Translations under genes and position numbers: made by a program
Part shown: piece after piece, positions 43,502 through 52,828 of the stretch
How positions within the stretch are numbered: position 1 is the stretch's first letter
Layout of the letters: each line of letters begins with the position of its first letter
Notes under the pieces: model-generated
What the model was told of the DNA's origin: nothing
Seen by the model: the letters and a program-made list of their open reading frames with translations, nothing else
Databases searched by the model: none
Origin: Mycobacterium sp. Aquia_213
GTDB lineage: Bacteria; Actinomycetota; Actinomycetes; Mycobacteriales; Mycobacteriaceae
Assembly: GCF_026625985.1 (NCBI RefSeq)
Contig: NZ_CP113116.1
Location: forward strand, 682,001 to 746,000
DNA: 64,000 nucleotides
Direction of reading: 5' to 3'

Positions 43502-45648
43502 CGGAGCCTGTCACCCCACCTGTCGCGAAACGGGTGGAGACCACCCGCGAGCACCACGGCGATGTGTTCGTCGATCCGTACGAGTGGCTGCGCGAAAAGT
43601 CGAATCCCGAAGTCATCGACTACCTCGAGGCCGAGAACGACTACGTCGACCAGACCCTTGCCCACCTGGAACCGCTGCGGCAGAAGATCTTCGACGAGAT
43701 CAAGGCGCGTACCAAGGAAACCGACTTGTCGGTGCCGACCAGGCAAGGCGACTGGTGGTACTACTCACGCACCTTCGAGGGAAAGCAGTATCGCGTCCAG
43801 TGTCGTTGCCCGGTCGCGGATCCCGATGACTGGGATCCCCCGGTTCTGGACGAGAACACCGAGATACCGGGCGAGCAGGTGCTGCTCGATTCGAACGAAG
43901 AAGCCGACGGTCACGACTTCTTTTCCCTCGGCGCCGCCCTGGTCAGCTTGGATGCGAATCTGCTCGCGTACTCCGTTGACATCATCGGCGACGAGCGGTA
44001 CACGCTGCGGTTCAAGGACTTACGTACCGGCGAGAAATACCCCGACGAAATAGCCGATATCGCCGGCGGAGTGACGTGGGCGGCCGACAACCGGACCGTG
44101 TACTACCTCACCCTGGACGACGCCCATCGCCCGGACAAGGTGTGGCGGTATCGGCTGGGCTCGACAGAGCCGTCGGAATTGGTGTATCACGAAGCCGACG
44201 AACGGTTCTGGCTCGGAGCGGGCCTGAGCCGAAGCGAGGCGTACGTGTTCATTGCGTCGGGATCGTCGATCACCTCCGAGTTGCGCTACGCCGACGCCGC
44301 CGACCCGCAGGCCGAGTTCACTGTTGTGCTGCCACGCCGCGAAGGTGTCGAGTACTCGGCGGAGCACGCCGTGGTCGGGGGACAGGATCGGTTCCTGATC
44401 CTGCACAATGACGGAGCGGTGAACTTCACGCTCACCGAGGCCCCGGTCAGCGATCCCACGCAACAGCGCACCCTGATCCCGCACCGCGACGACGTTCGGC
44501 TCGAAGCTGCGGATGCCTTTGCCGGTCACCTGGTGATCAGTTACCGGCGTGCCGCGTTGCCACGAATCCAGTTGTGGCCCATTGATTCCGATGGCGACTA
44601 CGGTGAGCCCGAGGAGATCGCCTTCGATTCCGAGCTGATGTCGTCGGGCTTGGGCGCCAATCCGAACTGGGTTTCACCCAAGCTGCGGATCAGGGCGGGA
44701 TCCCTGGTGACGCCGTTACGGGTCTACGACGTCGACCTGGCTAGCGGCGAGCGCACCTTGTTGCGTGAGCAACCCGTACTCGGTGACTACCGCCCAAGCG
44801 ATTACGTCGAGCGGCGCGACTGGGCGCTCGCCACCGATGGCACCCGCATCCCGGTGTCGATCGTGCACCGTGCGGGCGTCGAATTCCCGGCGCCCACGCT
44901 CATCTACGGCTACGGCGCCTACGAAATATGCACGGATCCAACCTTTTCCATTGCGCGACTGTCGCTGCTGGACCGGGGCATGGTGTTCGTGATCGCCCAT
45001 GTCCGCGGCGGGGGAGAGATGGGCCGGCTGTGGTACGAGCACGGAAAGCTGTTGGAGAAGAAGAACACCTTTACCGACTTCGTCGCGGCGGCACAGCATT
45101 TGGTGGACGCGGGAGTGACGCGTCCGCACGAGCTGGTGGCGTTGGGCGGCAGTGCGGGCGGGCTGCTGATGGGTGCGGTAGCCAACCTGGCGCCCGAACT
45201 GTTCGCCGGGATCCTCGCTCAGGTCCCGTTCGTCGATCCGCTGACCACGATCTTGGATCCTTCGTTGCCGCTGACCGTAACCGAGTGGGACGAATGGGGA
45301 AATCCCTTGAACGACAGCGAAGTCTACGCGTACATGAAGTCATACTCGCCCTACGAGAACGTTGAGACGAAGCAGTATCCCGCCATTCTGGCGATGACAT
45401 CACTGAACGACACCAGGGTCTACTATGTGGAGCCGGCCAAGTGGGTCGCCGCGTTGCGGCGCGCCAACCCCGGCGGCAACCCGGTGCTGCTCAAAACGCA
45501 GATGGCGGCGGGTCATGGCGGGGTCAGTGGTCGCTACCGGGGATGGCAGGAGACCGCATTCCAGTACGCGTGGCTACTAGCCGCTGCCGACGGCGACCGC
45601 TACGCCGGCGGCGAGGAAAACAATCTCGGTGGCGGTGCGCAGGGGTAG
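43498..45648 (+). CDS. ptrB: Oligopeptidase B (protease II) PtrB, intact
   Basis: This 716-residue S9A serine peptidase has an N-terminal beta-propeller (about 70-420) and a C-terminal alpha/beta hydrolase domain with nucleophile Ser552 in ALGGSAGGLLMG, acid in NDTRVYYVEPAKW and His in MAAGHGGVSGRYR. Acidic residues for basic P1 recognition are expected; it cleaves short peptides after Lys or Arg. In H37Rv the orthologue is annotated as two genes, ptrBa and ptrBb; here the frame is continuous. Its 3' end overlaps the convergent DoxX gene by 72 bp. Confidence 0.95.
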   Translation: MTEPVTPPVAKRVETTREHHGDVFVDPYEWLREKSNPEVIDYLEAENDYVDQTLAHLEPLRQKIFDEIKARTKETDLSVPTRQGDWWYYSRTFEGKQYRVQCRCPVADPDDWDPPVLDENTEIPGEQVLLDSNEEADGHDFFSLGAALVSLDANLLAYSVDIIGDERYTLRFKDLRTGEKYPDEIADIAGGVTWAADNRTVYYLTLDDAHRPDKVWRYRLGSTEPSELVYHEADERFWLGAGLSRSEAYVFIASGSSITSELRYADAADPQAEFTVVLPRREGVEYSAEHAVVGGQDRFLILHNDGAVNFTLTEAPVSDPTQQRTLIPHRDDVRLEAADAFAGHLVISYRRAALPRIQLWPIDSDGDYGEPEEIAFDSELMSSGLGANPNWVSPKLRIRAGSLVTPLRVYDVDLASGERTLLREQPVLGDYRPSDYVERRDWALATDGTRIPVSIVHRAGVEFPAPTLIYGYGAYEICTDPTFSIARLSLLDRGMVFVIAHVRGGGEMGRLWYEHGKLLEKKNTFTDFVAAAQHLVDAGVTRPHELVALGGSAGGLLMGAVANLAPELFAGILAQVPFVDPLTTILDPSLPLTVTEWDEWGNPLNDSEVYAYMKSYSPYENVETKQYPAILAMTSLNDTRVYYVEPAKWVAALRRANPGGNPVLLKTQMAAGHGGVSGRYRGWQETAFQYAWLLAAADGDRYAGGEENNLGGGAQG

Positions 45649-46023
45649 CCGCGTCGTCATCGACCGGGGTGGATTCGGCATCCGCGACGCATAGACGTTG
45701 GCCGGGAACATGGCCAGCATCAGCAGCAAGAGGCAGGTGGCCGCCGCGGTCCGGGTGCCGGGAATCAGCAGCCCCGCCGCACCCACCAGCTCCAGCACGC
45801 CGGTAACGGTGACGAGCAGGCCGGGCGCGGGCAGCCCTGGCGGCACGATCGCGATCAGGTCGCGACGCATCGGCGGCGCGAAGTGTGCGATTCCGGTCAG
45901 GACGAACATGGCGGCCAATCCGACGGCGATCGCCGCAGTCCAGCCGGCGAGGTAACCAACGCCCAGCAAGCCGGCGACCCGGGCGACGATGCTGCCCAAC
46001 AGCAGGGTGATCAGCGGAGCCAT
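45577..46023 (-). CDS. DoxX-like membrane protein
   Basis: This 148-residue protein has four membrane segments and the DoxX-type features (RVAGLLGVGYLAGWTAAIAVGLAAMFVLTGIAHF and VTVTGVLELVGAAGLLIPGT). The start is the ATG at 46023. It is divergent from a TetR gene with an 8-bp inverted repeat between, so it is probably its target. DoxX proteins take part in thiol or oxidative stress handling in mycobacteria; the role here is inferred. The last 72 bp overlap ptrB. Confidence 0.85.
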   Translation of the reverse strand: MAPLITLLLGSIVARVAGLLGVGYLAGWTAAIAVGLAAMFVLTGIAHFAPPMRRDLIAIVPPGLPAPGLLVTVTGVLELVGAAGLLIPGTRTAAATCLLLLMLAMFPANVYASRMPNPPRSMTTRLPLRTATEIVFLAAGVAVAVGSG

Positions 46024-46072
46024 CTCAGGTTCCAATCTAGACAGTGACAAGATCCACTTTACTCAGCGTATT

Positions 46073-46099
46073 CGATATCTAGTCGGTGTCAAGATATCG
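46073..46099. promoter_or_regulatory. CGATATCT-N11-AGATATCG inverted repeat, TetR operator
   Basis: A perfect 8-bp inverted repeat lies between the divergent DoxX and TetR genes, ending 5 bp before the TetR ATG. A related GTGACAAGAT occurs nearby at about 46044-46053. Confidence 0.6.
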
Positions 46100-46104
46100 T
46101 CGGT

Positions 46105-46680
46105 ATGCTGTTCGTCGTGGCTCGTCCGAATTACCACCACGGTGACCTGCGCGCGGTGATCCTGAGCGAAGCCGCGCGCTTGGTGGCCGAACGCGGTGCG
46201 GACGGGGTGTCGTTGCGCGAGCTGGCCCGCAGCGCGGGCGTATCGCATGCCGCGCCGGCCCACCACTTCGTCGATCGGCGCGGCCTGTTCACCGCGCTGG
46301 CCGCGGAGGGCTTTCGGCTGCTGGCCGATGCGCTGAAAAGCGCTCGCGGTCACTTCGCCGATGCGGCCCTGGCCTACGTGCGATTCGCCCTGGGCCATCC
46401 GGGCCACTATCAGGTGATGTTCGACAAGTCGCTGTTGGACGTCGCGGACCCCGAACTGGTCGCCGCGGAAGCCGCTGCGGGTGCCGAGTTGTCGCGTGGC
46501 GTGGCGACGCTGCGCGATGCCCATGCGCAGTCCGACCCCGCGGGCGCGCAGTTGGCGGCATGGTCACTGGTGCACGGGTTTTCGACGCTTTGGCTCAATG
46601 ACGCGGTCAATGCTCAGGTCAAAGCGGCCGACCCGATGGAAACCGTGCTGCGGATCGCGACGATCCTCTTCGAGGGGTAA
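46105..46680 (+). CDS. TetR-family regulator with WHG-type C-terminus
   Basis: This 191-residue protein has the helix-turn-helix NYHHGDLRAVILSEAARLVAERGADGVSLRELARSAGVSHAAPAHHF and a C-terminal domain ending AAWSLVHGFSTLW, the WHG-type effector domain. It should repress the divergent DoxX gene and itself through the repeat at 46073-46099. The pair is not in the H37Rv order between ptrB and emrB. The emrB-like gene follows convergently 6 bp after the stop. Confidence 0.9.
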   Translation: MLFVVARPNYHHGDLRAVILSEAARLVAERGADGVSLRELARSAGVSHAAPAHHFVDRRGLFTALAAEGFRLLADALKSARGHFADAALAYVRFALGHPGHYQVMFDKSLLDVADPELVAAEAAAGAELSRGVATLRDAHAQSDPAGAQLAAWSLVHGFSTLWLNDAVNAQVKAADPMETVLRIATILFEG

Positions 46681-46686
46681 GCCGGA

Positions 46687-48339
46687 TCAGTCAGCCAGCG
46701 CGGCAGCGGGCTCCGGGTCTTCCTCCGGTTCCGGGCGCTTCATCGGAAGAAACGCCGCCGGGATGATCGTCAACACCAGCAAGGCGACGGCCACCACGAA
46801 CACCGCCGTGTAGGCGTGTGACAGGCCGAGCGACACGCTGTTCGCGAAATCGGGGCCAAGGTCTTTCCATGCGGAGGCCGAGGCCTCTACCGGCACACGT
46901 TGCCCATTGGCCTCTTGTTGCGCCGCGAGAAGCTTGTTCGCCGCGACCAGGGTTTCGTTGTGATTGAACAACTGGGTCAGGATAACGCCCAACAACGCCG
47001 CCCCGATCGAGCCGCTCACCTGCTGGTTGACGGTGACAAGTGTGGTGCCGCGCGCGACCTGATGCGGGGCCAGCGCCTGCAGCACCGCCGCAGACAACGG
47101 CGTCGTCGTGCAGCCGACGCCCAGGCCCATGACCGCAAGTCCGATCAACAGGGTCGGGTTATAGGCGGCCTGCGTGGCGACGCCGTAGGTGAAGATGCCC
47201 AGACCCGCCGCCATCACCGGCAGGCCGATCATCACGATCTTGCCGGGTCCGTGTTTGTCCATGAATATCCCGGCGAGCGGCATCGTGATGACCGCACCGA
47301 GTCCGACCGGCACCAGCAGCAACCCGGACTGCATCGGCGTTTTGTGCATCACGAGTTGGAAATAGCTCGGGACCAGCAGGCCGAGGCCGACGAAGGGGGC
47401 ACCGAAAACCAGCAGGGCCAGATTGGCCTGGCTCACCACGCGGTTCTGGAAAAGTCGCAGGTCGATCAGCGGGTGGTCGGTGCGGAAGGAGTGGAAGACG
47501 AAGGCGGCGATCAACACCACCCCGGCAATCGTCGGCACCAACACCAGGTGATCGGCGAACGTGCCCCGCGCCGGGATCGACGACACTCCGGCCAGGAATA
47601 ACGTGACGCCGGGCGGCAGCAGGAACAGGCTGACGATGTCGAGGGCTTCAGCCGGGGCCGGGCGGTCTTTGGGAAAGGTGATCGCCGCCAGGACCAGCGA
47701 GATCAGCCCGATCGGCAGATTGATCAGGAAGATCCACTGCCAGCCGTAGGCACCCACCAGCCAGCCGCCCAGGACTGGCCCACCGATCGGACCGAGCAGG
47801 ATCGGAAGTCCCCCGATCGCCATCAAGCGACCAACCCGGTGCGGGCCCGCCTCGTGCGTCAGGATCACGAAGCTCAGCGGCATCAACATACCGCCGCCGA
47901 TACCTTGTATCACCCGAAATGCGATGAGCAGCATGATGTTTGGCGCTATCGCACACAGCAGCGAGCCCAGCATGAAAAACAGAACCGATCCGATGAAGAG
48001 CCGTTTGGTGCCGAACCGGTCGGCCGCCCACCCCGTTATCGGGATCACGGTGGCAAACGCGAGCATGTAGCCGGCCACCGTCCAGGAAACGACGGCTTGG
48101 GTGGTCTTGAACTCGGTGACGAAGGTGCCCTGGGCGACCGCGACGACGGTGCTGTCCAGCACTGCCATCACGGCGGCCAGCCCGCACACGAAGACGACGC
48201 GCAGCAGTTTGGCATCGACCTTGTCGGGATACTCACGATCGCCCGCGGCTGCGCGCCTGGTGGAAATCAGGGGGACCGCGACGTTGGGAGCTGCGGGGCG
48301 CGCTCCTTCCACGGCGTCGCTGAGCATGTGTCCGAGCAT
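46687..48339 (-). CDS. emrB: DHA2-family drug efflux transporter (EmrB-like, copy 1)
   Basis: This 550-residue MFS permease has 14 predicted membrane segments. DHA2 markers are LDSTVVAVAQGTF in TM1, GWAADRFGTKRLF (motif A) and GGGMLMPLSFVILT, with GPVLGGWLVGAYGWQWIFLINLPIG (motif C). It expels hydrophobic drugs by proton antiport. Position matches Rv0783c (emrB). The true start may be the second ATG at 48327 (MLSDAVEGARPA), which aligns with the start of copy 2. The two copies are clear paralogues along their whole length. Confidence 0.9.
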   Translation of the reverse strand: MLGHMLSDAVEGARPAAPNVAVPLISTRRAAAGDREYPDKVDAKLLRVVFVCGLAAVMAVLDSTVVAVAQGTFVTEFKTTQAVVSWTVAGYMLAFATVIPITGWAADRFGTKRLFIGSVLFFMLGSLLCAIAPNIMLLIAFRVIQGIGGGMLMPLSFVILTHEAGPHRVGRLMAIGGLPILLGPIGGPVLGGWLVGAYGWQWIFLINLPIGLISLVLAAITFPKDRPAPAEALDIVSLFLLPPGVTLFLAGVSSIPARGTFADHLVLVPTIAGVVLIAAFVFHSFRTDHPLIDLRLFQNRVVSQANLALLVFGAPFVGLGLLVPSYFQLVMHKTPMQSGLLLVPVGLGAVITMPLAGIFMDKHGPGKIVMIGLPVMAAGLGIFTYGVATQAAYNPTLLIGLAVMGLGVGCTTTPLSAAVLQALAPHQVARGTTLVTVNQQVSGSIGAALLGVILTQLFNHNETLVAANKLLAAQQEANGQRVPVEASASAWKDLGPDFANSVSLGLSHAYTAVFVVAVALLVLTIIPAAFLPMKRPEPEEDPEPAAALAD

Positions 48340-48553
48340 ATCGAGACGATTGCGCGATTTTGGCGCTTTGCCGGTATTCCAGGTCTGTAAGCGGAGGCCG
48401 ACGGGGCGTTATGCGCGCTCGCCGTCTGCGTGGCTGTCATCTTCTAGACACCCGCGGATGTGAATTCGACGCGCGGGCGAATCAATGCTCACGATCAATT
48501 CGGCGACACCGTGCCGCAGATAACGTCGGTGCAGTTCACAGCGACGATCGGGG

Positions 48554-50173
48554 TTATTCGACTGCCGTTTGGACGGCCGGTTTCTTCGGTAGAAATGACG
48601 CCGGAATGATGGTAAATGCCACCAATACCATCGCGACTACGAATACGGATGTATAGGCGCGCGAAAGGTCGTGCAACAGATTCGCGGCAAATTCGGGGGC
48701 CAGTGACTGGTGTGGTATTTGTGACGGATCAACCGGCACACCGCTGATCGTGGCCTGCTGCTGCAACGCCGCAAGTTTGTTCGCGGCCGTGATGTCGTCG
48801 CTCCGGTTGAACTGGTTGGTCAGGATCACCGCCATCAGCGCGGTTCCCATCGAGCCGCCCACCTGATGGCTGACGCTCATCAGCGTGGTGCCGCGGGCGA
48901 TCTGGTGCGGTGCCAATGCCTGCACCGATGCCACCGAGAGCGGCATCATGGTGCACCCCATCCCCAGGCCCATGATCGTCAACGCGATCAGCAGTGTGGG
49001 TGCATACGCGGCGTGCCTGGCCACACCGTAAGCGAACGCGCCCAGGCCGGCGATGATCATCGCGATACCGGCCAGCACGTATTTGCCCGGTCCATGTCGG
49101 TCCACGAGTGGACCGGCCAATCGCATGGTCAGCATCGCGCCGAGGCCCTGCGGGATCAGGTGCACCCCGGCTTGCATCGGCGTCTGGTGCAGCACCTGCT
49201 GGAAATAGCTCGGGAGCAGCAGGCCGGCGCCGAAGAAGGCGCCGGCGAACAGCAGCATCGTCACATTGGCCCGGGTGAGAACCGGGTTCTGGAACAGATG
49301 CAGATCGATCAGTGGGTGATCCGCGCGGTGCAACGCGTGCACGACGAACGCGGCGATCAGCACCAGGCCGATGGCCGCGGGTATCAAGACGCGATGATCG
49401 GCGACGGTCCCGCGGCGCGGAATCGACGACACCGCGAACAGAAACGTCGCCAGCCCGGGCGAGAGCAGCAGCCCGCCGATGACGTCGAACGTCTCCGACC
49501 GAGCGGGGTGGTCTCGGGGGAACACGATCCACGCGAGGATGAACGTGGCCAGTCCGATCGGCAGATTGATCAGGAAGATCCACTTCCAACTGGAGGTGTC
49601 GATCAGCCAGCCGCCCAGGATCGGGCCGGCGATCGGGGCGAGCAACATCGGAATGCTCAAAATTGACATCAAGCGCCCGAGCCGCCCGGGGCCCGCTTCG
49701 CGCGTCATGATCATGAATCCCAGCGGCATCAGCATGCCGCCGCTGACGCCCTGCACGATGCGAAATATGATGAGCTGCACGATCGTTGACGCCAGCGCGC
49801 ACAACAGCGAGCCGAGCACGAACGCCACCACCGAGCCCATGAAGAGCCGTTTGGTGCCGAACCGGTCGGCGGCCCAGCCGGTCAATGGGATTACGGTCGC
49901 CAGCCCGAGCGTGTAGCCGGTCATCGTCCACGCGACGACGGCCTGATTCGACCCGAACTCCGCGATGAAGGTGCGTTGCGCGACGGTGACGACGGTGACG
50001 TCCAGGATCGCCATGATTGTGGCCAGCAGACACACGCCGGAGATCCGCAACAGCGGGACGTCCAGTTTGTCCGGATAAACATGTTCCTCGGCGCCCAACA
50101 GCCCGGCGGGGGCGAGGGGCAGCGCGGCATCGCCCGCTGCGGAACGGGCCTTCTCCATGGCGTTGCTTAGCAT
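48554..50173 (-). CDS. DHA2-family drug efflux transporter (EmrB-like, copy 2)
   Basis: This 539-residue protein has the same 14-segment layout as its downstream neighbour: LDVTVVTVAQRTF, GWAADRFGTKRLFMGS, GGMLMPLGFMIMT and GPILGGWLIDTSSWKWIFLINLPIGL. It shares the YPDK leader before TM1. It is separated from copy 1 by 214 bp, so each may have its own promoter. Only one such gene is at this place in H37Rv, so this is an older tandem duplication, or a loss in the tuberculosis lineage. No adjacent regulator except the distant TetR. Confidence 0.9.
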   Translation of the reverse strand: MLSNAMEKARSAAGDAALPLAPAGLLGAEEHVYPDKLDVPLLRISGVCLLATIMAILDVTVVTVAQRTFIAEFGSNQAVVAWTMTGYTLGLATVIPLTGWAADRFGTKRLFMGSVVAFVLGSLLCALASTIVQLIIFRIVQGVSGGMLMPLGFMIMTREAGPGRLGRLMSILSIPMLLAPIAGPILGGWLIDTSSWKWIFLINLPIGLATFILAWIVFPRDHPARSETFDVIGGLLLSPGLATFLFAVSSIPRRGTVADHRVLIPAAIGLVLIAAFVVHALHRADHPLIDLHLFQNPVLTRANVTMLLFAGAFFGAGLLLPSYFQQVLHQTPMQAGVHLIPQGLGAMLTMRLAGPLVDRHGPGKYVLAGIAMIIAGLGAFAYGVARHAAYAPTLLIALTIMGLGMGCTMMPLSVASVQALAPHQIARGTTLMSVSHQVGGSMGTALMAVILTNQFNRSDDITAANKLAALQQQATISGVPVDPSQIPHQSLAPEFAANLLHDLSRAYTSVFVVAMVLVAFTIIPASFLPKKPAVQTAVE

Positions 50174-50403
50174 ATCGAACCGTTTTCCGATCCCGGCGCT
50201 GGTTCGCGTTTGTTCAACAACGCGTCAATATGGCCGTCGCCCGGCAGTGCGCCGCACCGCGCGACGGTCGGAATAAACGGCCCAACTCCGTTGCGCGAAA
50301 GCCGTATCGGAGCCGGGAGTGACATCTGGCATACGCGTCGATATACGCCTGTAGTCTGCGTGTCCTTCACCATCCCGAAACCTGCGCTCGTCAAACTGCG
50401 GTT

Positions 50404-51108
50404 GTGTCTGGAAAATTGATCGTCTCGGTCTCAGGGATAGGCGAGCGCACCCTGGACGACGTCGAGGCGTTCTGCGCACAAATGGATTCCCGCAAGGTGC
50501 CGGTTTCGTTGCTGGTGGCTCCGCGCCTGTCCGGCGACTACCGGCTTGACCACGACCCGCGCACCGTCGAGTGGCTGACCGCCCGGCGCGCCGGCGGCGA
50601 TGCCATCGTGTTGCACGGCTACGACGACCCCGCCACCAAGAAGCGGCGTGGCGAGTTCGCCATGCTGCGGGCACACGAGGCCAATCTGCGGCTGATGGCC
50701 GCCGACCGGGTGCTCGAGCATCTCGGACTACGCACCCGGCTTTTTGCCGCACCGGGCTGGACCGTCTCACCGGGCGTCGTTAAGGCCTTGCCGGGCAATG
50801 GGTTCCGGCTGTTGGCTGATTTGCACGGGGTCACCGACCTGGTCCGCCACACCACCGAGCGCTCCCGCGTACTCGGCATCGGAGAGGGATTCCTCACCGA
50901 ACCGTGGTGGTGCCGCATGGTGGTGCTGTCCGCCGAGCGCATTGCCCGTCGCGGCGGGATGGTGCGGGTGGCGGTCGCGGCTCGTCAGTTGCGCAAGCCG
51001 GGGCCGCTGCAGGCGATGGTGGACGCCGTCGACCTCGCTTCGATGCACGGCTGCACGCCGACGGTCTACCGCTGGCGACCCGACAAGGCGATTTCCGACG
51101 CGGCCTGA
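50404..51108 (+). CDS. DUF2334-type polysaccharide deacetylase-like protein (Rv0784-like)
   Basis: This 234-residue protein has the pattern VSVSGIGERTLDDVEAFCAQMDSRKVPVSLLVAPRL, DAIVLHGYDD and RLFAAPGWTVSPGVVKALPGNGFRLLAD, as in DUF2334 proteins related to polysaccharide deacetylases. The usual metal motif HG-YDD is visible; a cytoplasmic place is implied by the lack of a signal peptide. GTG start. The position matches Rv0784. The substrate is unknown. Confidence 0.85.
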   Translation: MSGKLIVSVSGIGERTLDDVEAFCAQMDSRKVPVSLLVAPRLSGDYRLDHDPRTVEWLTARRAGGDAIVLHGYDDPATKKRRGEFAMLRAHEANLRLMAADRVLEHLGLRTRLFAAPGWTVSPGVVKALPGNGFRLLADLHGVTDLVRHTTERSRVLGIGEGFLTEPWWCRMVVLSAERIARRGGMVRVAVAARQLRKPGPLQAMVDAVDLASMHGCTPTVYRWRPDKAISDAA

Positions 51109-51157
51109 CTCGGCCGTCTGATTAATCGCTTGGTTGCGGGCATTACCCTGGTCCGAC

Positions 51158-52825
51158 ATGAGCGATTCTTCAGCCGCAGGCTTCGCCGCTGACGCGATTG
51201 TTGTCGGGGCGGGACTATCCGGTCTGGTGGCCGCGTGTGAGTTGGTGGACCGTGGCTTGCGGGTGCTGATCCTCGACCAGGAGAACAGCGCCAACCTCGG
51301 TGGTCAGGCCTTCTGGTCGTTCGGTGGTCTGTTCTTTGTCGACAGCCCCGAACAGCGTCGGCTGGGCATTCGGGACAGTCATGAGCTCGCGCTGCAGGAC
51401 TGGTTGGGCACAGCGGCTTTCGATCGCGAAGAGGACTACTGGCCACGGCAATGGGCACACGCCTATGTGGATTTCGCGGCCGGGGAGAAGCGGAGCTGGC
51501 TGCGCGAGCGGGGTCTGAAAATCTTTCCGCTGGTGGGCTGGGCCGAACGCGGTGGGTACAACGCGCAGGGACACGGCAACTCGGTTCCCCGGTTCCACAT
51601 CACCTGGGGCACCGGGCCTGCCCTGGTCGACATCTTCGCGCGTCAGCTACGGGATCGCTCGACGGTCCGCTTCGCGCACCGGCACCAGGTCGACGAATTG
51701 ATCGTGGAGGGCGACGCGGTGACCGGCGTTCGGGGCACCGTACTGGAGCCGTCGACCGAAGCACGCGGCGTCCCGTCGTCGCGAAAAGCAGCGGGGCAAT
51801 TCGAATTTCGTGCATCCGCGGTGCTCGTCACCAGCGGTGGGATCGGCGGCAACCACGATCTGGTGCGCAAGAACTGGCCAAAGCGAATGGGGCGCGTGCC
51901 CGAGCAGTTGCTAAGCGGGGTGCCGGCCCATGTGGACGGCAGGATGATCGACATTTCCCGGCAGGCCGGAGCCCGCGTGATCAACCCGGACCGGATGTGG
52001 CACTACACCGAGGGCATCACCAACTACGACCCGATTTGGCCGCTGCACGGGATCCGGATCATCCCGGGCCCCTCGTCGCTGTGGCTGGACGCGGCGGGTA
52101 ACCGGTTGCCGGTTCCGCTGTATCCCGGGTTCGACACGCTGGGCACGTTGGAATACATCACCAAATCCGGGTATGACTACACCTGGTTTATCTTGAACGC
52201 CAAGATCATTGAGAAGGAATTCGCTCTCTCCGGGCAGGAGCAGAACCCGGATCTGACCGGGCAGAGCGTGCGCCAGCTGGTGCGTAACCGGGCTAGTTCC
52301 GGGCCGCCCGGGCCGGTCCAGGCGTTTATCGATCGCGGTGTCGACTTCGTCAGCGCAGATTCGTTGGGCGAGTTGGTGACCGGCATGAACAAGCTGCCCG
52401 ATGTGGCCCCGCTGGACTATGCGACGGTGGAGGCCGAGGTGACGGCCCGCGATCGCGAGGTCGCCAACAAGTTCACCAAAGACGGTCAGATCACCGCGAT
52501 CCGCGCTGCCCGCGGATACCTGGGCGACCGGCTGGGCCGGGTGGTGGCGCCGCACCGGTTGACCGATCCGAAAGCCGGCCCGATGATCGCGGTCAAGCTG
52601 CACATCGTGACGCGAAAAACGTTGGGCGGCATCGAGACTGACTTGGGTGGGCGGGTTCTCGGCGACGACGGCACCCCGCTGACCGGACTGTATGCGGCCG
52701 GCGAGGTGGCGGGGTTCGGCGGTGGCGGCGTGCACGGTTACCGGGCCCTGGAGGGCACCTTCCTGGGCGGCTGCATCTTCAGCGGCCGGGCCGCGGGCCG
52801 CGGCGCCGCCGACGACATCAGCTGA
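51158..52825 (+). CDS. FAD-binding dehydrogenase (Rv0785-like)
   Basis: This protein has 555 residues from MSDSSAAG. The FAD motif is DAIVVGAGLSGLVAACELVDRGLRVLILDQE; the C-terminal motif LYAAGEVAGFGGGGVHGYRALEGTFLGGCIFSGRAAG closes the FAD site, as in the fumarate reductase / ketosteroid dehydrogenase (3-ketosteroid-delta1-dehydrogenase) family. Position matches Rv0785. A steroid or other cyclic ketone substrate is possible but not shown. The start at 51158 is chosen over the 51134 frame because the dinucleotide-binding motif then begins in the typical position. Confidence 0.9.
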   Translation: MSDSSAAGFAADAIVVGAGLSGLVAACELVDRGLRVLILDQENSANLGGQAFWSFGGLFFVDSPEQRRLGIRDSHELALQDWLGTAAFDREEDYWPRQWAHAYVDFAAGEKRSWLRERGLKIFPLVGWAERGGYNAQGHGNSVPRFHITWGTGPALVDIFARQLRDRSTVRFAHRHQVDELIVEGDAVTGVRGTVLEPSTEARGVPSSRKAAGQFEFRASAVLVTSGGIGGNHDLVRKNWPKRMGRVPEQLLSGVPAHVDGRMIDISRQAGARVINPDRMWHYTEGITNYDPIWPLHGIRIIPGPSSLWLDAAGNRLPVPLYPGFDTLGTLEYITKSGYDYTWFILNAKIIEKEFALSGQEQNPDLTGQSVRQLVRNRASSGPPGPVQAFIDRGVDFVSADSLGELVTGMNKLPDVAPLDYATVEAEVTARDREVANKFTKDGQITAIRAARGYLGDRLGRVVAPHRLTDPKAGPMIAVKLHIVTRKTLGGIETDLGGRVLGDDGTPLTGLYAAGEVAGFGGGGVHGYRALEGTFLGGCIFSGRAAGRGAADDIS

Positions 52826-52828
52826 CCG

